64,000 nucleotides of DNA, from assembly GCF_035989885.1 (NCBI RefSeq), contig NZ_CP108518.1, positions 8,237,001-8,301,000 of the forward strand, written 5' to 3'. The stretch is from Streptomyces sp. NBC_01232. Its GTDB lineage: Bacteria; Actinomycetota; Actinomycetes; Streptomycetales; Streptomycetaceae. Positions within the stretch are counted from its first letter, which is position 1; the number at the start of each line of letters is the position of its first letter. The position numbers were made by a program, and so were the translations under genes. This document shows, piece after piece, positions 43,453-51,525 of this stretch. The notes beneath the pieces are model-generated. The model saw only the letters and a list, made by a program, of their open reading frames with translations, made no database searches and had not been told where the DNA came from.

Positions 43453-43911
43453 CTACCGGGGCGACCGCGGGGGAGTCGGGGACGTGGACGTAGTCGGATA
43501 CGAGGTCCCGGTGGCGCCGAGTGGCGGCGCCGTGGTGCTGCGCGGCGGCGTCGTGCCGGGCGGCGGCGACATGGAGCTGCCGGGCGTCGCGGTGTTGCTG
43601 GGCGGCGCCATGGAGTTGACGGGCGTCGTGGTGCTGCTGGGCGGCGGCGCGGAGGTCGGGGACGGGGCCGCGGGAGAGGGGGTGGTCGCGGGGAGGGTCG
43701 GGCCCGGGTCCCCCGGGAGGAACGCGGACAGGGCCGCACCGGAGCCGGCGAGGACGAGCAGGCAGGCGGCGGCGATGCCGGCGATCCGGCGCCGGCGGTG
43801 CCGTTCGCCGCGCCGCTCGATGACGGCGACGGGTGAGGGCGTGGTGGCGGCCTGTCCTGCGGAGGCCGCCTCCCGGAACAGGGACCGCAACGGGTCGTGG
43901 GAGTCAGGCAT
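43453..43911 (-). CDS. Single-pass membrane protein with Pro/Ser/Thr tail, paired with ECF sigma factor
   Basis: 152 residues from ATG 43911, overlapping the sigma stop by eight bases (strong GGAGG site). An N-terminal cytoplasmic region of about 45 residues is followed by a TM segment (IAGIAAACLLVLAGSGAAL) and a low-complexity Pro/Thr/Ser extracellular tail. The size, topology and coupling suggest an anti-sigma-like role, with the cytoplasmic part holding the sigma factor; no zinc-binding HxxxCxxC motif is present, so it is not a classical ZAS anti-sigma factor. Confidence 0.68.
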   Translation of the reverse strand: MPDSHDPLRSLFREAASAGQAATTPSPVAVIERRGERHRRRRIAGIAAACLLVLAGSGAALSAFLPGDPGPTLPATTPSPAAPSPTSAPPPSSTTTPVNSMAPPSNTATPGSSMSPPPGTTPPRSTTAPPLGATGTSYPTTSTSPTPPRSPR

Positions 43912-44434
43912 CGGGAGCCTCCTCAATGCGCGGGTCCTGCAGATGGCGGGAGAGCGTGGCGCGACCCCGGGTCAGGTGGGTCTTGACCGTGCTCGCGGAC
44001 AGCGAGGTCTCGGAGGCGATCTGCTCGACGGTCAGATCACACAGGTAGTGCAGCGCCATGGTCCGGCGCTGCTTCAGGGGCAGTTGCCGCAGCGCCTCCA
44101 CGAGCGCCACCGCCTCCGGCCCCGGACCCTCCACGTGGCCGGCGGGGGCGGTGCGCTGCCAGGCGTCGGCGGTGCGCCGCCGCCCGCGCCAGCGGCTGAC
44201 GGCGAGCCGCCACGCGACAGTGCGGATCCATGCCTCGGGCCGGCCGTCACGGTCCAGCTGGCGCCGGCGGCCCCACCCCCTGACGAACGCCTCCTGCACC
44301 ACGTCCTGTGCCTCGTGGTGGTCGCCGAGCATCACGTAGAGCTGTCCTGTGAGCCGTCCTGCCGCTTGCGCGTAGAACTCCTCGAACTCCTCGATGGTCA
44401 AAAAATCGCTCCCGAATCCATGTGTCCCTCTCAC
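43904..44434 (-). CDS. SigE-family ECF sigma factor (SigE/Sig70 subgroup)
   Basis: 176 residues from the GTG at 44434. Region 2 reads FLTIEEFEEFYAQAAGRLTG ... HHEAQDVVQEAFVRGW and region 4 DLTVEQIASETSLSASTVKTHLTRGRATL. The SigE subgroup is common in streptomycetes. The start is uncertain: a TTG at 44401 with GGGAGCG upstream, or an ATG at 44470, are alternatives. Its stop overlaps the membrane-protein gene by eight bases, which points to a sigma/regulator pair. Confidence 0.8.
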   Translation of the reverse strand: MRGTHGFGSDFLTIEEFEEFYAQAAGRLTGQLYVMLGDHHEAQDVVQEAFVRGWGRRRQLDRDGRPEAWIRTVAWRLAVSRWRGRRRTADAWQRTAPAGHVEGPGPEAVALVEALRQLPLKQRRTMALHYLCDLTVEQIASETSLSASTVKTHLTRGRATLSRHLQDPRIEEAPDA

Positions 44435-44688
44435 GGGGCATACGCCCCCCGCATCGCATCCGGTCGACACCGGACGACAGATCGCTGTGTGAGTGCCGTC
44501 ACACGGTCGACGGGGTACCCATCGTCGCGGTGACCAGGGCCGGGACGGGCGACGGCGCCACGGGCCGCCGGGTGATGCGGAGGCGGGGCCCGGGACCGGC
44601 CCCGGCTCGAGCCGCGGACGACGGAGGGAGGGCGGAGGGGAGGGAGAGAGGGGGCCCGGATCGGGGCGGCCTCGGGCCCGGCACAGCA

Positions 44689-44722
44689 GAAGGGCCCGGA
44701 TCCATGAGGATCCGGGCCCTTC
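44689..44722 (-). terminator. Terminator after the initiator tRNA gene
   Basis: Perfect 15-bp stem (44689-44703 with 44708-44722) and a 4-nt loop, starting eight bases after the 3' end of the tRNA on the minus strand. Confidence 0.88.
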
Positions 44723-44729
44723 CGAGCAG

Positions 44730-44803
44730 TAGCGGGGACAGGATTTGAACCTGCGACCTCTGGGTTATGAGCCCAGCGAGCTACCGAGCTGCTCCACCCC
44801 GCG
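44730..44803 (-). tRNA. Initiator tRNA-fMet (CAT)
   Basis: 74-nt cloverleaf without encoded CCA. The acceptor stem pairs GCGGGG with CCCCGC while the first base C is unpaired with the opposite T, the initiator feature. The anticodon loop CTCATAA holds CAT, flanked by three G:C pairs, also typical of initiator tRNA. T-loop GTTCAAATC and D-loop AGCTCGGTAG are intact. Confidence 0.95.
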
Positions 44804-45091
44804 TCGGTAGACCTCACACTACGGCATCCCCGGGGCGCCTCTCGACGCATTTACCCGCGGCCGCGCCCGGAGTGTGGCCGAAAGGGCTGAATCACGCCGC
44901 CAAGGCGAGATCATTCCCCCTGGTGACAGTGCGTGCAGGCGTGTACCTTCACGGGTAGCTGTCGTGGTTCCAAGTGCCTTGCCCGTGCCGTTCGGTGTGG
45001 GCAGTTTTGCTGTGTTGTGCCGTAGGACCAGGGCGATCACCTCCGTCTTCCACGCCGTGTGGAAGACGTACGTCAACGGGAAGGCATGAAC

Positions 45092-45295
45092 ATGGCTACG
45101 GGAACTGTGAAGTGGTTCAACTCGGAGAAGGGCTTCGGCTTCATCGCCCAGGACGGCGGCGGCCCGGACGTCTTCGCCCACTACTCGGCGATCAACGCCT
45201 CTGGCTACCGTGAGCTCCAGGAGGGTCAGGCCGTGACCTTCGACATCACGCAGGGCCAGAAGGGCCCGCAGGCGGAGAACATCACCCCCGCCTGA
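45092..45295 (+). CDS. Cold-shock protein (CspA family)
   Basis: 67 residues with the RNP1 motif KGFGFI and RNP2 DVFAHYSAI, starting [10 protein letters not shown]. The GGGAAGG site suits the ATG at 45092. It binds single-stranded RNA or DNA and acts as an RNA chaperone. A leader of more than 130 bases precedes it without a gene, consistent with the structured 5' UTRs of csp genes. A bidirectional terminator follows. Confidence 0.96.
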   Translation: MATGTVKWFNSEKGFGFIAQDGGGPDVFAHYSAINASGYRELQEGQAVTFDITQGQKGPQAENITPA

Positions 45296-45375
45296 TTGCC
45301 GGAAGCCGGCCCGGCCTGACCGCCGGGCTCCGGAGAACCGTTTCCCCACCCCTTCGCTGAACGGGCTGCGGAAAA

Positions 45376-45412
45376 GATCAGGGCCGTGCGGCCATGCCGC
45401 ACGGCCCTGATC
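45376..45412. terminator. Bidirectional hairpin terminator
   Basis: A 17-bp perfect stem (45376-45392 with 45396-45412) and a 3-nt loop, between the csp gene and the convergent MFS gene. Confidence 0.85.
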
Positions 45413-45457
45413 CGTTTCCTGGCAGCAGAGCGGGGCGAGGTGGCGCGCACGGCAGTG

Positions 45458-46732
45458 TCAACCGGACGAAGGGACCCTGACGCGCCGCTGCCCCCAGGCC
45501 CGGAACGCGGCCCCCACCACGGCGAGTACGACGGTCGCGACCCCCGACGCGGCCAGCACCTGCCGGGGCCCGAGGAGCGCGATCAGCGGACCGCCGAGCG
45601 CGGTACCCACCGGCCCGGCGGTGAGGAGCGCGGCGCTGCGCGCGGCGAGGACCGTGGTCAGCCAGGCGGCCGGCGTGCGTTCCTGGAAGAGGGTGTAGGA
45701 CAGCGCCGTGAACGGTCCGTAGATCAGGCCGCCGAAGGTGAAGCAGGCCAGGGTGACGGGTGCGGACGCGCCGAGGCCGAAGGGTACGAGCGCCAGCCCC
45801 CAGCCCGCGACGATCCCCAGGGTGACCGGCCACAGCGGGAAGCGCCGCAGGGCCCCCGCGGCCAGCCCGCCCAGCACCGCGCCCGCCCCGAACAGCGCCC
45901 AGTACAGTCCGAGCAGGCCCGCCCCCGCGTGCAGGTCGTCGGTGACGTGCAACGGGAGTGCGACCTCCGCCGGGCCGTAGAGGAAGTTGAAGAACCAGGT
46001 CAGGGCGAGGACACCGAGGAGCTCGGGCTGCTTGCGCAACAGCCGAAGCCCGGCCGCCGACCGGTCGGCCCCGTCCGCCGCGACCCCCTCCTGCGGCTCC
46101 TCCTTCTTCGCGGGCGCGCCCCTCAGCCGCCCGACCTGGACGGCGAGCACGGCGAACGACAGTGCGTCGAGGCCGATGAGCCAGGCGGGACTGATCACCG
46201 CCGCCAGGAACCCGGCGAGGGCGGGTCCGATGACGATGGACGCCGAGACGCTGGAACTGACCAGCGCGTTGGCGGCCAGCCGCTGGTCGGGGGGAAGGAT
46301 TCCGGCGAGCAGCGAGTACTTCCCCGCGTTCCCCCAGGCGTGCAGTACGGACGAGCCCGCGAGCAGAGCCACGTACAGCACCGGGTGCAGCACCCCGGTG
46401 ACCCAGGCCAGCGGTATGCAGCCGAGGAGGACCGCGCGGATCCGGCTGTCGGCCACCAGCAGGCGGCCGGCCGGAAGCCGGCGCAGCCACCGGCCGAAGA
46501 GCAGGGCCCCGGCGGCTCCCGGGAGCGCGTACGCGGCGAGCGCGGCTCCCAGGAGCATCCCGGACTGCCCCGGCGGCGCGATCTCGATGGCGAGCCACGC
46601 GACCGCGACCACGCTCATCCCGTCACCGAGATCGGACGCCGCCAGTGCGGGCAGCAGCCGCCGGAAGTCGGCGTGCGCGAAGAGCGGCCGATAGGCCGGG
46701 GGGAGGAGGCGAGTTGTCCGTGCGGCAGTCAC
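45458..46732 (-). CDS. MFS exporter, probably leaderless, controlled by the divergent SoxR-like regulator
   Basis: 424 residues with about twelve membrane segments and a DUF894/MFS_3-like (EntS type) pattern. The GTG at 46732 coincides with the predicted transcription start of a promoter with 19-bp spacing (-35 TTGACC, minus strand 46769-46764; -10 GAGTCT, 46744-46739), so the mRNA may be leaderless; no ribosome site is seen. An upstream in-frame GTG (46759) would lie inside the operator. The likely role is export of a redox-active or toxic compound, since the regulator has a SoxR-type cysteine cluster. Confidence 0.82.
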   Translation of the reverse strand: MTAARTTRLLPPAYRPLFAHADFRRLLPALAASDLGDGMSVVAVAWLAIEIAPPGQSGMLLGAALAAYALPGAAGALLFGRWLRRLPAGRLLVADSRIRAVLLGCIPLAWVTGVLHPVLYVALLAGSSVLHAWGNAGKYSLLAGILPPDQRLAANALVSSSVSASIVIGPALAGFLAAVISPAWLIGLDALSFAVLAVQVGRLRGAPAKKEEPQEGVAADGADRSAAGLRLLRKQPELLGVLALTWFFNFLYGPAEVALPLHVTDDLHAGAGLLGLYWALFGAGAVLGGLAAGALRRFPLWPVTLGIVAGWGLALVPFGLGASAPVTLACFTFGGLIYGPFTALSYTLFQERTPAAWLTTVLAARSAALLTAGPVGTALGGPLIALLGPRQVLAASGVATVVLAVVGAAFRAWGQRRVRVPSSG

Positions 46733-46738
46733 CGGGTC

Positions 46739-46769
46739 AGACTCGTGGTTCAAGCGCACTTGAGGTCAA
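46739..46769 (-). promoter_or_regulatory. MerR/SoxR-type promoter with 19-bp spacer and dyad operator
   Basis: -35 TTGACC and -10 GAGTCT are separated by 19 bp, too long for normal recognition and characteristic of promoters that MerR-family activators twist into alignment. The dyad TTCAAG (46749-46754) / CTTGAG (46759-46764) lies between them, similar in spirit to SoxR boxes. It serves the MFS gene and covers the divergent regulator's promoter region. Confidence 0.7.
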
Positions 46770-46782
46770 GGGGGAGTGACGC

Positions 46783-47175
46783 GTGCGACAGCTCGGTATC
46801 GGTGAGCTCGCCCGGCAGGTCGGGATGAGACCCTCCGCCCTGCGCTACTACGAGAGTGTCGGCCTGCTGCCGGCCGCCGAACGGGCCGCCGGCCGGCGCG
46901 TGTACCCGGCCGGCACCGTACGGCGGATCGCGCTGATCAAGATGGCCCAGCGGGCCGGATTCACCCTCGCCGAGATCCGCGATCTGCTCGACGGCGACGC
47001 GGAGCGCGGCGCCACCCGGCAGTGGCGCGCCCTCGCCGAGAGCAAGCTTCCCGAACTGGACCGGTTCATCGCGCAGACGCAGATCCTGCGCGACGCCGTC
47101 GCCGACTGCCTGGCCTGCGGGTGCATGAACTTCGAGAAGTGCCAACTGCTCGCCGCCGAGGGGCCCGGTTCCTGA
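46783..47175 (+). CDS. MerR-family regulator with SoxR-type [2Fe-2S] cysteine motif
   Basis: 130 residues. The N-terminal MerR helix-turn-helix (LGIGELARQVGMRPSALRYYESVGLLP) is followed by a dimerisation helix and a cysteine cluster CLACGCMNFEKC, i.e. CX2CXCX5C, the ligand spacing of the SoxR iron-sulfur cluster. SoxR senses redox-active metabolites such as quinones and phenazines. The GTG start has a GGGGAG site. It diverges from the MFS gene with the operator between. The protein is shorter than typical SoxR (about 150 residues), so a metal-binding role remains possible. Confidence 0.85.
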   Translation: MRQLGIGELARQVGMRPSALRYYESVGLLPAAERAAGRRVYPAGTVRRIALIKMAQRAGFTLAEIRDLLDGDAERGATRQWRALAESKLPELDRFIAQTQILRDAVADCLACGCMNFEKCQLLAAEGPGS

Positions 47176-47248
47176 CCCGCGAGCCCACGGGCCCGCTGGA
47201 CAGCCCTGCTGAACAACCGCGCTGAACGGCCCGGCTGAACGGTCCGGC

Positions 47249-47420
47249 TCAGCGGCCGCTTTCCGCGGCCCGCCCGGCCAGCCCCGCCTCGTGCGCGGCG
47301 ATCGCGGCCTCCACCCGGTTGCGTACGCCGAGCTTCCCCAGGATCGCGCTGACGTGTGCCTTCACCGTGCCCTCGACCAGCCCCAGCCGAGCGGCGATCT
47401 CGGCATTGGACAGCCCGGCC
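47249..47420 (-). pseudogene. Remnant of a NarL-type response regulator (HTH domain only)
   Basis: About 57 codons encoding the LuxR-type HTH (GLSNAEIAARLGLVEGTVKAHVSAILGKLGVRNRVEAAIAAHEAG) and its stop. The receiver domain and start are gone; at 47420 the sequence switches abruptly to a histidine-kinase gene on the other strand. It resembles the intact regulator at 58199-58897. Confidence 0.8.
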
Positions 47421-48507
47421 GCCGAGCAGGCCCGGCTGCGGGAGCGCACCCGGATCGCCGCCGACATGCAGGACTCCCTCGGCCATGAACTGAGCCTCAT
47501 CGCCCTGCGCGCCGGCGCCCTGGAACTCTCGCCCACCCTGACGGGCCAGGACCGGGAGGACCTGGCCGTCCTGCGCGCTGCCGTCTCCGACGCCGTCGGA
47601 CACCTGCGCGACACCATCGGCGTCCTGCGCGACGGCTCCGAGGGCGAGGCGCCGACCGCCTCGCCCGTGGAAACGGTGGAAGAACTCGTCGCCCGGACAA
47701 GGGAGTCCGGGGTCACGGTGCACCTCGGGCGGGAAGGAAGTTCCCGGGCCCTCCCGCCCCTGGTCGACCGCAGCGCGTACCGCGTCGTCCAGGAGTCGTT
47801 GACCAACGCCATCAAGCACGCACCCGGCAGCACCGTCCGCGTACGCATCACCCACCAGGACGACCGGACCGACGTACGGGTGACCAACTCGGCCCCGACG
47901 CCCACCGCTGCGCCCGTCGCCCCCGGCCGGGCCACCGGCCGCACCTCGGGCCATCGCGGGCTGACCGGCCTGCGCGAACGCGTCCTGCTCATCGGCGGAA
48001 CCCTGCACGCCGCACCCCGCGAAGGCGGCTTCGAGGTCCGCGCCACCCTGCCCGACCAGGTGGGCCCGGAGCGCCCGCGCACCGCCGAGGGGCCCCGGGA
48101 GGAGACCGGTTCGGAATCGGCCCGTCGGCTCGTCGCCGCCCGGCGCAGTGCCCGGCTGCGCTTCGTCGCCGCCTTCGCCGCCTTCGCTGCCTTCGCCGCC
48201 CCGGTCGCCTTCGCGCTGCCGGCGCTCGCCTGCGGCGCGTACCTGGCCCACCAGCTGACCAGCTGCGTCCTGGGGCCCGTGGACTTCGCCGCGCTGCGCC
48301 CCGGCCAGGACCGTTCCGAGGTGGCGCCCCGCCTCCCGGAGCGGCAGTTCCGGTACGTCCCGGACGCCGTTCGGGCGCGGCCCGCACCCCCCCGACACCG
48401 TGTGCGAGTACTACCGCTCGAACGGCAACCTGCTGGAACAGGTCGACGTGTACAGGCTCTGCTACAGGGGCTCCCTCCTGACGGCCAAGGACGTGCTGCA
48501 GGGCTGA
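47421..48507 (+). pseudogene. Decayed NarL-type histidine kinase
   Basis: Homologous to residues of about 129 to the end of the intact kinase at 56658-58202. Three lesions: the membrane sensor and start are missing at 47421; the phospho-acceptor His of DMHD is Gln (DMQDSLGHELS); and a run of seven C at 48387-48393 shifts frame, after which the correct C-terminus (CEYYRSN ... VYRLCYRGS) continues to a stop at 48505. The ATPase domain region is still readable. Confidence 0.82.
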
Positions 48508-48546
48508 GCGATCGGCGGACCCCGGAGGATGAGGCATGATCGGGGG

Positions 48547-49251
48547 ATGTCTGATCGCATCATTGCCGCCTGTGACGGAGCGGCCAAGGGAAACCCCGGG
48601 CCGGCCGGCTGGGGCTGGGTCATCGCCGACTCCCAGGGACGTCCGGAGCGTTGGGAGGCCGGTCCGCTGGGGCGGTCCACCAACAACATCGGGGAACTGA
48701 CCGCGCTCCAGCGGCTGCTGGAGGCGGTGGACCCGGGCACGCCGGTCGAGGTGCGGATGGATTCCCAGTACGCTATGAAGGCCGTGACCCAGTGGTTGCC
48801 GGGCTGGAAGCGCAACGGGTGGAAGACCGCCTCCGGCCAGCCGGTCGCCAACCGGGAACTGGTCGAGGCCATCGACCGGCTGCTGGCCGGTCGCGACGTG
48901 ACCTTCCAGTACGTCCCGGCCCACCGCGAGGACGGCGACCACCTGAACGCGATCGCCGACCAGGCCGCCAGCGACGCGGCCGTGGCGCAGGCGGCCGCCG
49001 GTACGGCGCTCGGGAACCCGGACATGCCGGTACCGGCTCCGGCCTCGGCCTCGCCCGCGCGCCGCAAGTCCGCCGCGCCGAAGAAGCGTGCGTCCGCGGG
49101 CACCACGGCCGGCGGATCCCGGGCCATCAAGGCGAAGTTCCCCGGCAGCTGCCCCTGCGGGAAGCCCTACGCCGCCGGGGACATGATCGCCAAGAACGGC
49201 AGCCGCTGGGGCCACCAGGCCTGCGCCTCCCTAGGGTCGGTGGACGCGTAG
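48547..49251 (+). CDS. Ribonuclease HI-like protein with C-terminal zinc-binding-like extension
   Basis: 234 residues from ATG 48547. Catalytic acids match RNase HI: D10 (ACDGAAKGNPG), E50 (NNIGEL), D72 (RMDSQYA), H126 and D138. A basic Ala/Lys linker (residues of about 160-200) leads to a terminal motif CPCGKPYAAGDMI...WGHQAC that could bind zinc (C-x-C ... H-x-x-C). The enzyme degrades the RNA strand of RNA:DNA hybrids; the extension may bind nucleic acid. The 3' end overlaps the next gene convergently by 21 bp. Confidence 0.88.
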   Translation: MSDRIIAACDGAAKGNPGPAGWGWVIADSQGRPERWEAGPLGRSTNNIGELTALQRLLEAVDPGTPVEVRMDSQYAMKAVTQWLPGWKRNGWKTASGQPVANRELVEAIDRLLAGRDVTFQYVPAHREDGDHLNAIADQAASDAAVAQAAAGTALGNPDMPVPAPASASPARRKSAAPKKRASAGTTAGGSRAIKAKFPGSCPCGKPYAAGDMIAKNGSRWGHQACASLGSVDA

Positions 49252-49962
49252 GTACGCCACGTCGTAGGACATCTCCGACACACCCTGCTCGGGCGCCGGG
49301 TGGTAGCGGCCGGCACACACCGACAGGTTGACGATGAGGTACGCCCGCCAGGTGCGCCCGACCCCCCGGCGGTCGGCGAAGACGCGGGTGCCGTTGACCC
49401 ACCACACGACGGAACGGCTCCCGAATTCGACCTTCAGGTCCACCCAGCCGCCGGGGGTGATGGAGGCGTCCCGGTGGTAGCGGGAGCCGCCCTTGACGTG
49501 GTTGGAGAGTTCGAGCAGGTCGGGGTTGTCGGGGTGGTACTCGAAGATGTCGATCTCGTTGCCGCCGTCGCGCCAGGTCCAGATCGCGGGCCAGGCCCCG
49601 ATCTCGCGGGGCAGGCGCACCCGGGACTCCAGGATGTCGCCGACCCGCACCATGAAGCCCTCGTCACTGCCCTCGGTGGTGAGCAGTCCGGCGTTCCACT
49701 TGCCGTCCGGGCGGCGGGTGGCCCGGAACGTGCCGGTGCGGCTGTAGGAGGAGTCCGCGACCAGGTGGTCGAGCTTGTTGTCACCGGGGTTGGTGGGGCC
49801 GCCGTTCGGATACGCCCAGGACCGGCCGGCGACCCACTGGGTGGCGGACCTGAAGTCCGCGGTGAAGACCGGGGCCCGGACCGCGGTCGGGGCGTCGTCG
49901 TCGTGTGTGCCGGTGGAACGTCCGGTGAGCCGTCGGAGCCGAGCGAGAACCTGAGTGAGCAC
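49231..49962 (-). CDS. Glycoside hydrolase family 16-like protein, without signal peptide
   Basis: 243 residues from the GTG at 49962 (AAGGAG site). It has the GH16 catalytic motif ExDxxE: E136-I-D138-I-F-E141 in GNEIDIFEYHP, with GAWPAIWTWRDG before and HVKGGSRYHRD after it. GH16 enzymes cleave beta-1,3/1,4-glucans or related galactans. The N-terminus is basic and hydrophilic, with no Sec signal, unusual for a secreted glycanase. The second possibility is a non-classical or intracellular role. Confidence 0.82.
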   Translation of the reverse strand: MLTQVLARLRRLTGRSTGTHDDDAPTAVRAPVFTADFRSATQWVAGRSWAYPNGGPTNPGDNKLDHLVADSSYSRTGTFRATRRPDGKWNAGLLTTEGSDEGFMVRVGDILESRVRLPREIGAWPAIWTWRDGGNEIDIFEYHPDNPDLLELSNHVKGGSRYHRDASITPGGWVDLKVEFGSRSVVWWVNGTRVFADRRGVGRTWRAYLIVNLSVCAGRYHPAPEQGVSEMSYDVAYLRVHRP

Positions 49963-50167
49963 GAGTGCTCCTTCCCCATGAATGGACGCCCCTGCAGCAT
50001 GCCCGGCTGCGATGCGCTACATACCGGTGGACCGGTTTGTCTTTCGCCTTCTCTGTAATGTAATAATCAATAGACGGCTGGGACTATTACGCGTGAAGGT
50101 GTTCCCCGTGGGGACCGCCCAGGTCCGGGATTCCGACTCGAAGAACTGAGCGAGGAGTTGCACCAGT

Positions 50168-50575
50168 ATGTGGAAGTGTGAACGAGTCATCGGCGCCGAC
50201 CTGGACGTCGAGGAGGTCATCGGCGTCTACCGTGCGTCCACCCTCGCCGAGCGCCGCCCCGTCGCCGATGGGGAACGGTTCGCCCGGATGCTGGCCGGAG
50301 CCAATCTCGTCGTCGTCGCCCGGACCGAGGACGACCGCCTCATCGGCATCGCCCGTTCCATCACCGACGGCGCCTACTCCACCTACGTCGGAGATCTCGC
50401 CGTCGACGTCGCGTACCAGGGGAAGGGCGTGGGCCGCGACCTCATCCGCGTCACGCGGGAAGCGGCGCCCGAGGCCAAGCTGGTCCTGCTCGCCGCACCG
50501 GCCGCCGTCGACTACTACCCGCACGTCGGCTTCACCCGCCACGAATCCGCCTGGACGCTGGACCGCCTGCAGTAG
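50168..50575 (+). CDS. GNAT-family N-acetyltransferase
   Basis: 135 residues with beta4 VGDLAVDVAYQGKGVGRDLIRVTREAA (acetyl-CoA loop Q-G-K-G-V-G) and the C-terminal AVDYYPHVGFTRHESAWTL typical of YhbS-like acetyltransferases. The ATG at 50168 follows GAGGAG. Substrate unknown; likely a small-molecule amine. Confidence 0.87.
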   Translation: MWKCERVIGADLDVEEVIGVYRASTLAERRPVADGERFARMLAGANLVVVARTEDDRLIGIARSITDGAYSTYVGDLAVDVAYQGKGVGRDLIRVTREAAPEAKLVLLAAPAAVDYYPHVGFTRHESAWTLDRLQ

Positions 50576-50664
50576 GCCGGTGCGTCGGCGCTCGCTTCGA
50601 GGGCGCCAACGCACCTTTTCCGTATGCCGGTTGCGCGCGACCACGGCGCGGTAGCATCCGTGCC

Positions 50665-51525
50665 GTGGGGGGACTTGTAGGACACAACAGAGGGAGCACC
50701 GTCCTGCGCGCCTGCGGCTGCGCGGTGGCGGGTTTGTTCCTCATCGCCGGTTGCGCGGACGACGGGACGCCGAAGGGCGGTGCGGCGAGCCGCACCCCCG
50801 CCATGTCGGGCACGCCCTCGGGCACCGGAGGCTCCGGTGCGGGCACCCCGGCTCCGACGGGAAGTCCAGCGGCCCCGCTGGTGCCCGAGCTCGACGAGTC
50901 CAAGCAGCCGAAGACGGCCGCCGAGGCGCGCGACCTGCTCGGCCGCATCATGATCGCCGAGCAGGCCCTCGGACCCGAGGTCGTGCGCAGCACCCCGTTC
51001 GAGAGCGATCCCGGCCGCTGGCCCGTGCTCGACGAGGGCTGCGTCTGGCAGATCGCGGGCCTGCCGGCCGACGTACTCGCCACGAGGACTCGCTCCTTCC
51101 ACATTCCGGCCAAGGACGGCCGGGGCCGGGTGCGGTTCAACGCCACGGTCACCGTCCACCACAACCGCGAGGAATCCGGCTGGGAGACCGCCCGCGCCAT
51201 GGAAGAGGTGCTGCGGTGCCCGGACCAGAAGCTGCGTGAGGGCGAGGACCTCAAGAAGCTGTGGGGCGGCGTCCTCTACCTCGGCGAGCAGATGAACGGC
51301 TGGACCGAGGACGCCTTCACCGAATCCGGCACGTACGTCAGCGCGCAGGACGGCGGGCCCTATTACTACACCTGGTCACAGGCCCAGTTCGGGCCCGTCA
51401 CCGTGGCCATCGCCGCCAGGGGCGCGGCGGGCTACACCGACGAGGACGTGAGCGCCTTCGTGGTCCAGGGCACCAGCCGGCTGATGCTGCAGGCCAAGCA
51501 GGAGCTCGGAAAGGCGGCGGGCTGA
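50665..51525 (+). CDS. Lipoprotein at the head of the receptor-kinase operon
   Basis: 286 residues from the GTG at 50665. N-terminal hydrophobic core ends in lipobox LIAGC (Cys 30), then a Gly/Ser/Pro linker and a 210-residue extracytoplasmic domain with WPVLDEGCVWQIAGLP and GWTEDAFTESGTYVSAQ. I do not recognise the domain; it resembles, in length and cysteine placement only, the external sensor domains of some actinobacterial kinases. Its stop overlaps the first kinase start (TGATG), so it is produced together with the kinases and probably acts with them as co-receptor or ligand presenter. Confidence 0.8.
   Translation: MGGLVGHNRGSTVLRACGCAVAGLFLIAGCADDGTPKGGAASRTPAMSGTPSGTGGSGAGTPAPTGSPAAPLVPELDESKQPKTAAEARDLLGRIMIAEQALGPEVVRSTPFESDPGRWPVLDEGCVWQIAGLPADVLATRTRSFHIPAKDGRGRVRFNATVTVHHNREESGWETARAMEEVLRCPDQKLREGEDLKKLWGGVLYLGEQMNGWTEDAFTESGTYVSAQDGGPYYYTWSQAQFGPVTVAIAARGAAGYTDEDVSAFVVQGTSRLMLQAKQELGKAAG

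Noticed and set aside
44730..44803. tRNA gene as a phage or integrative-element attachment site
   Set aside because: No integrase, no duplicated tRNA 3' end and no element boundary visible nearby.
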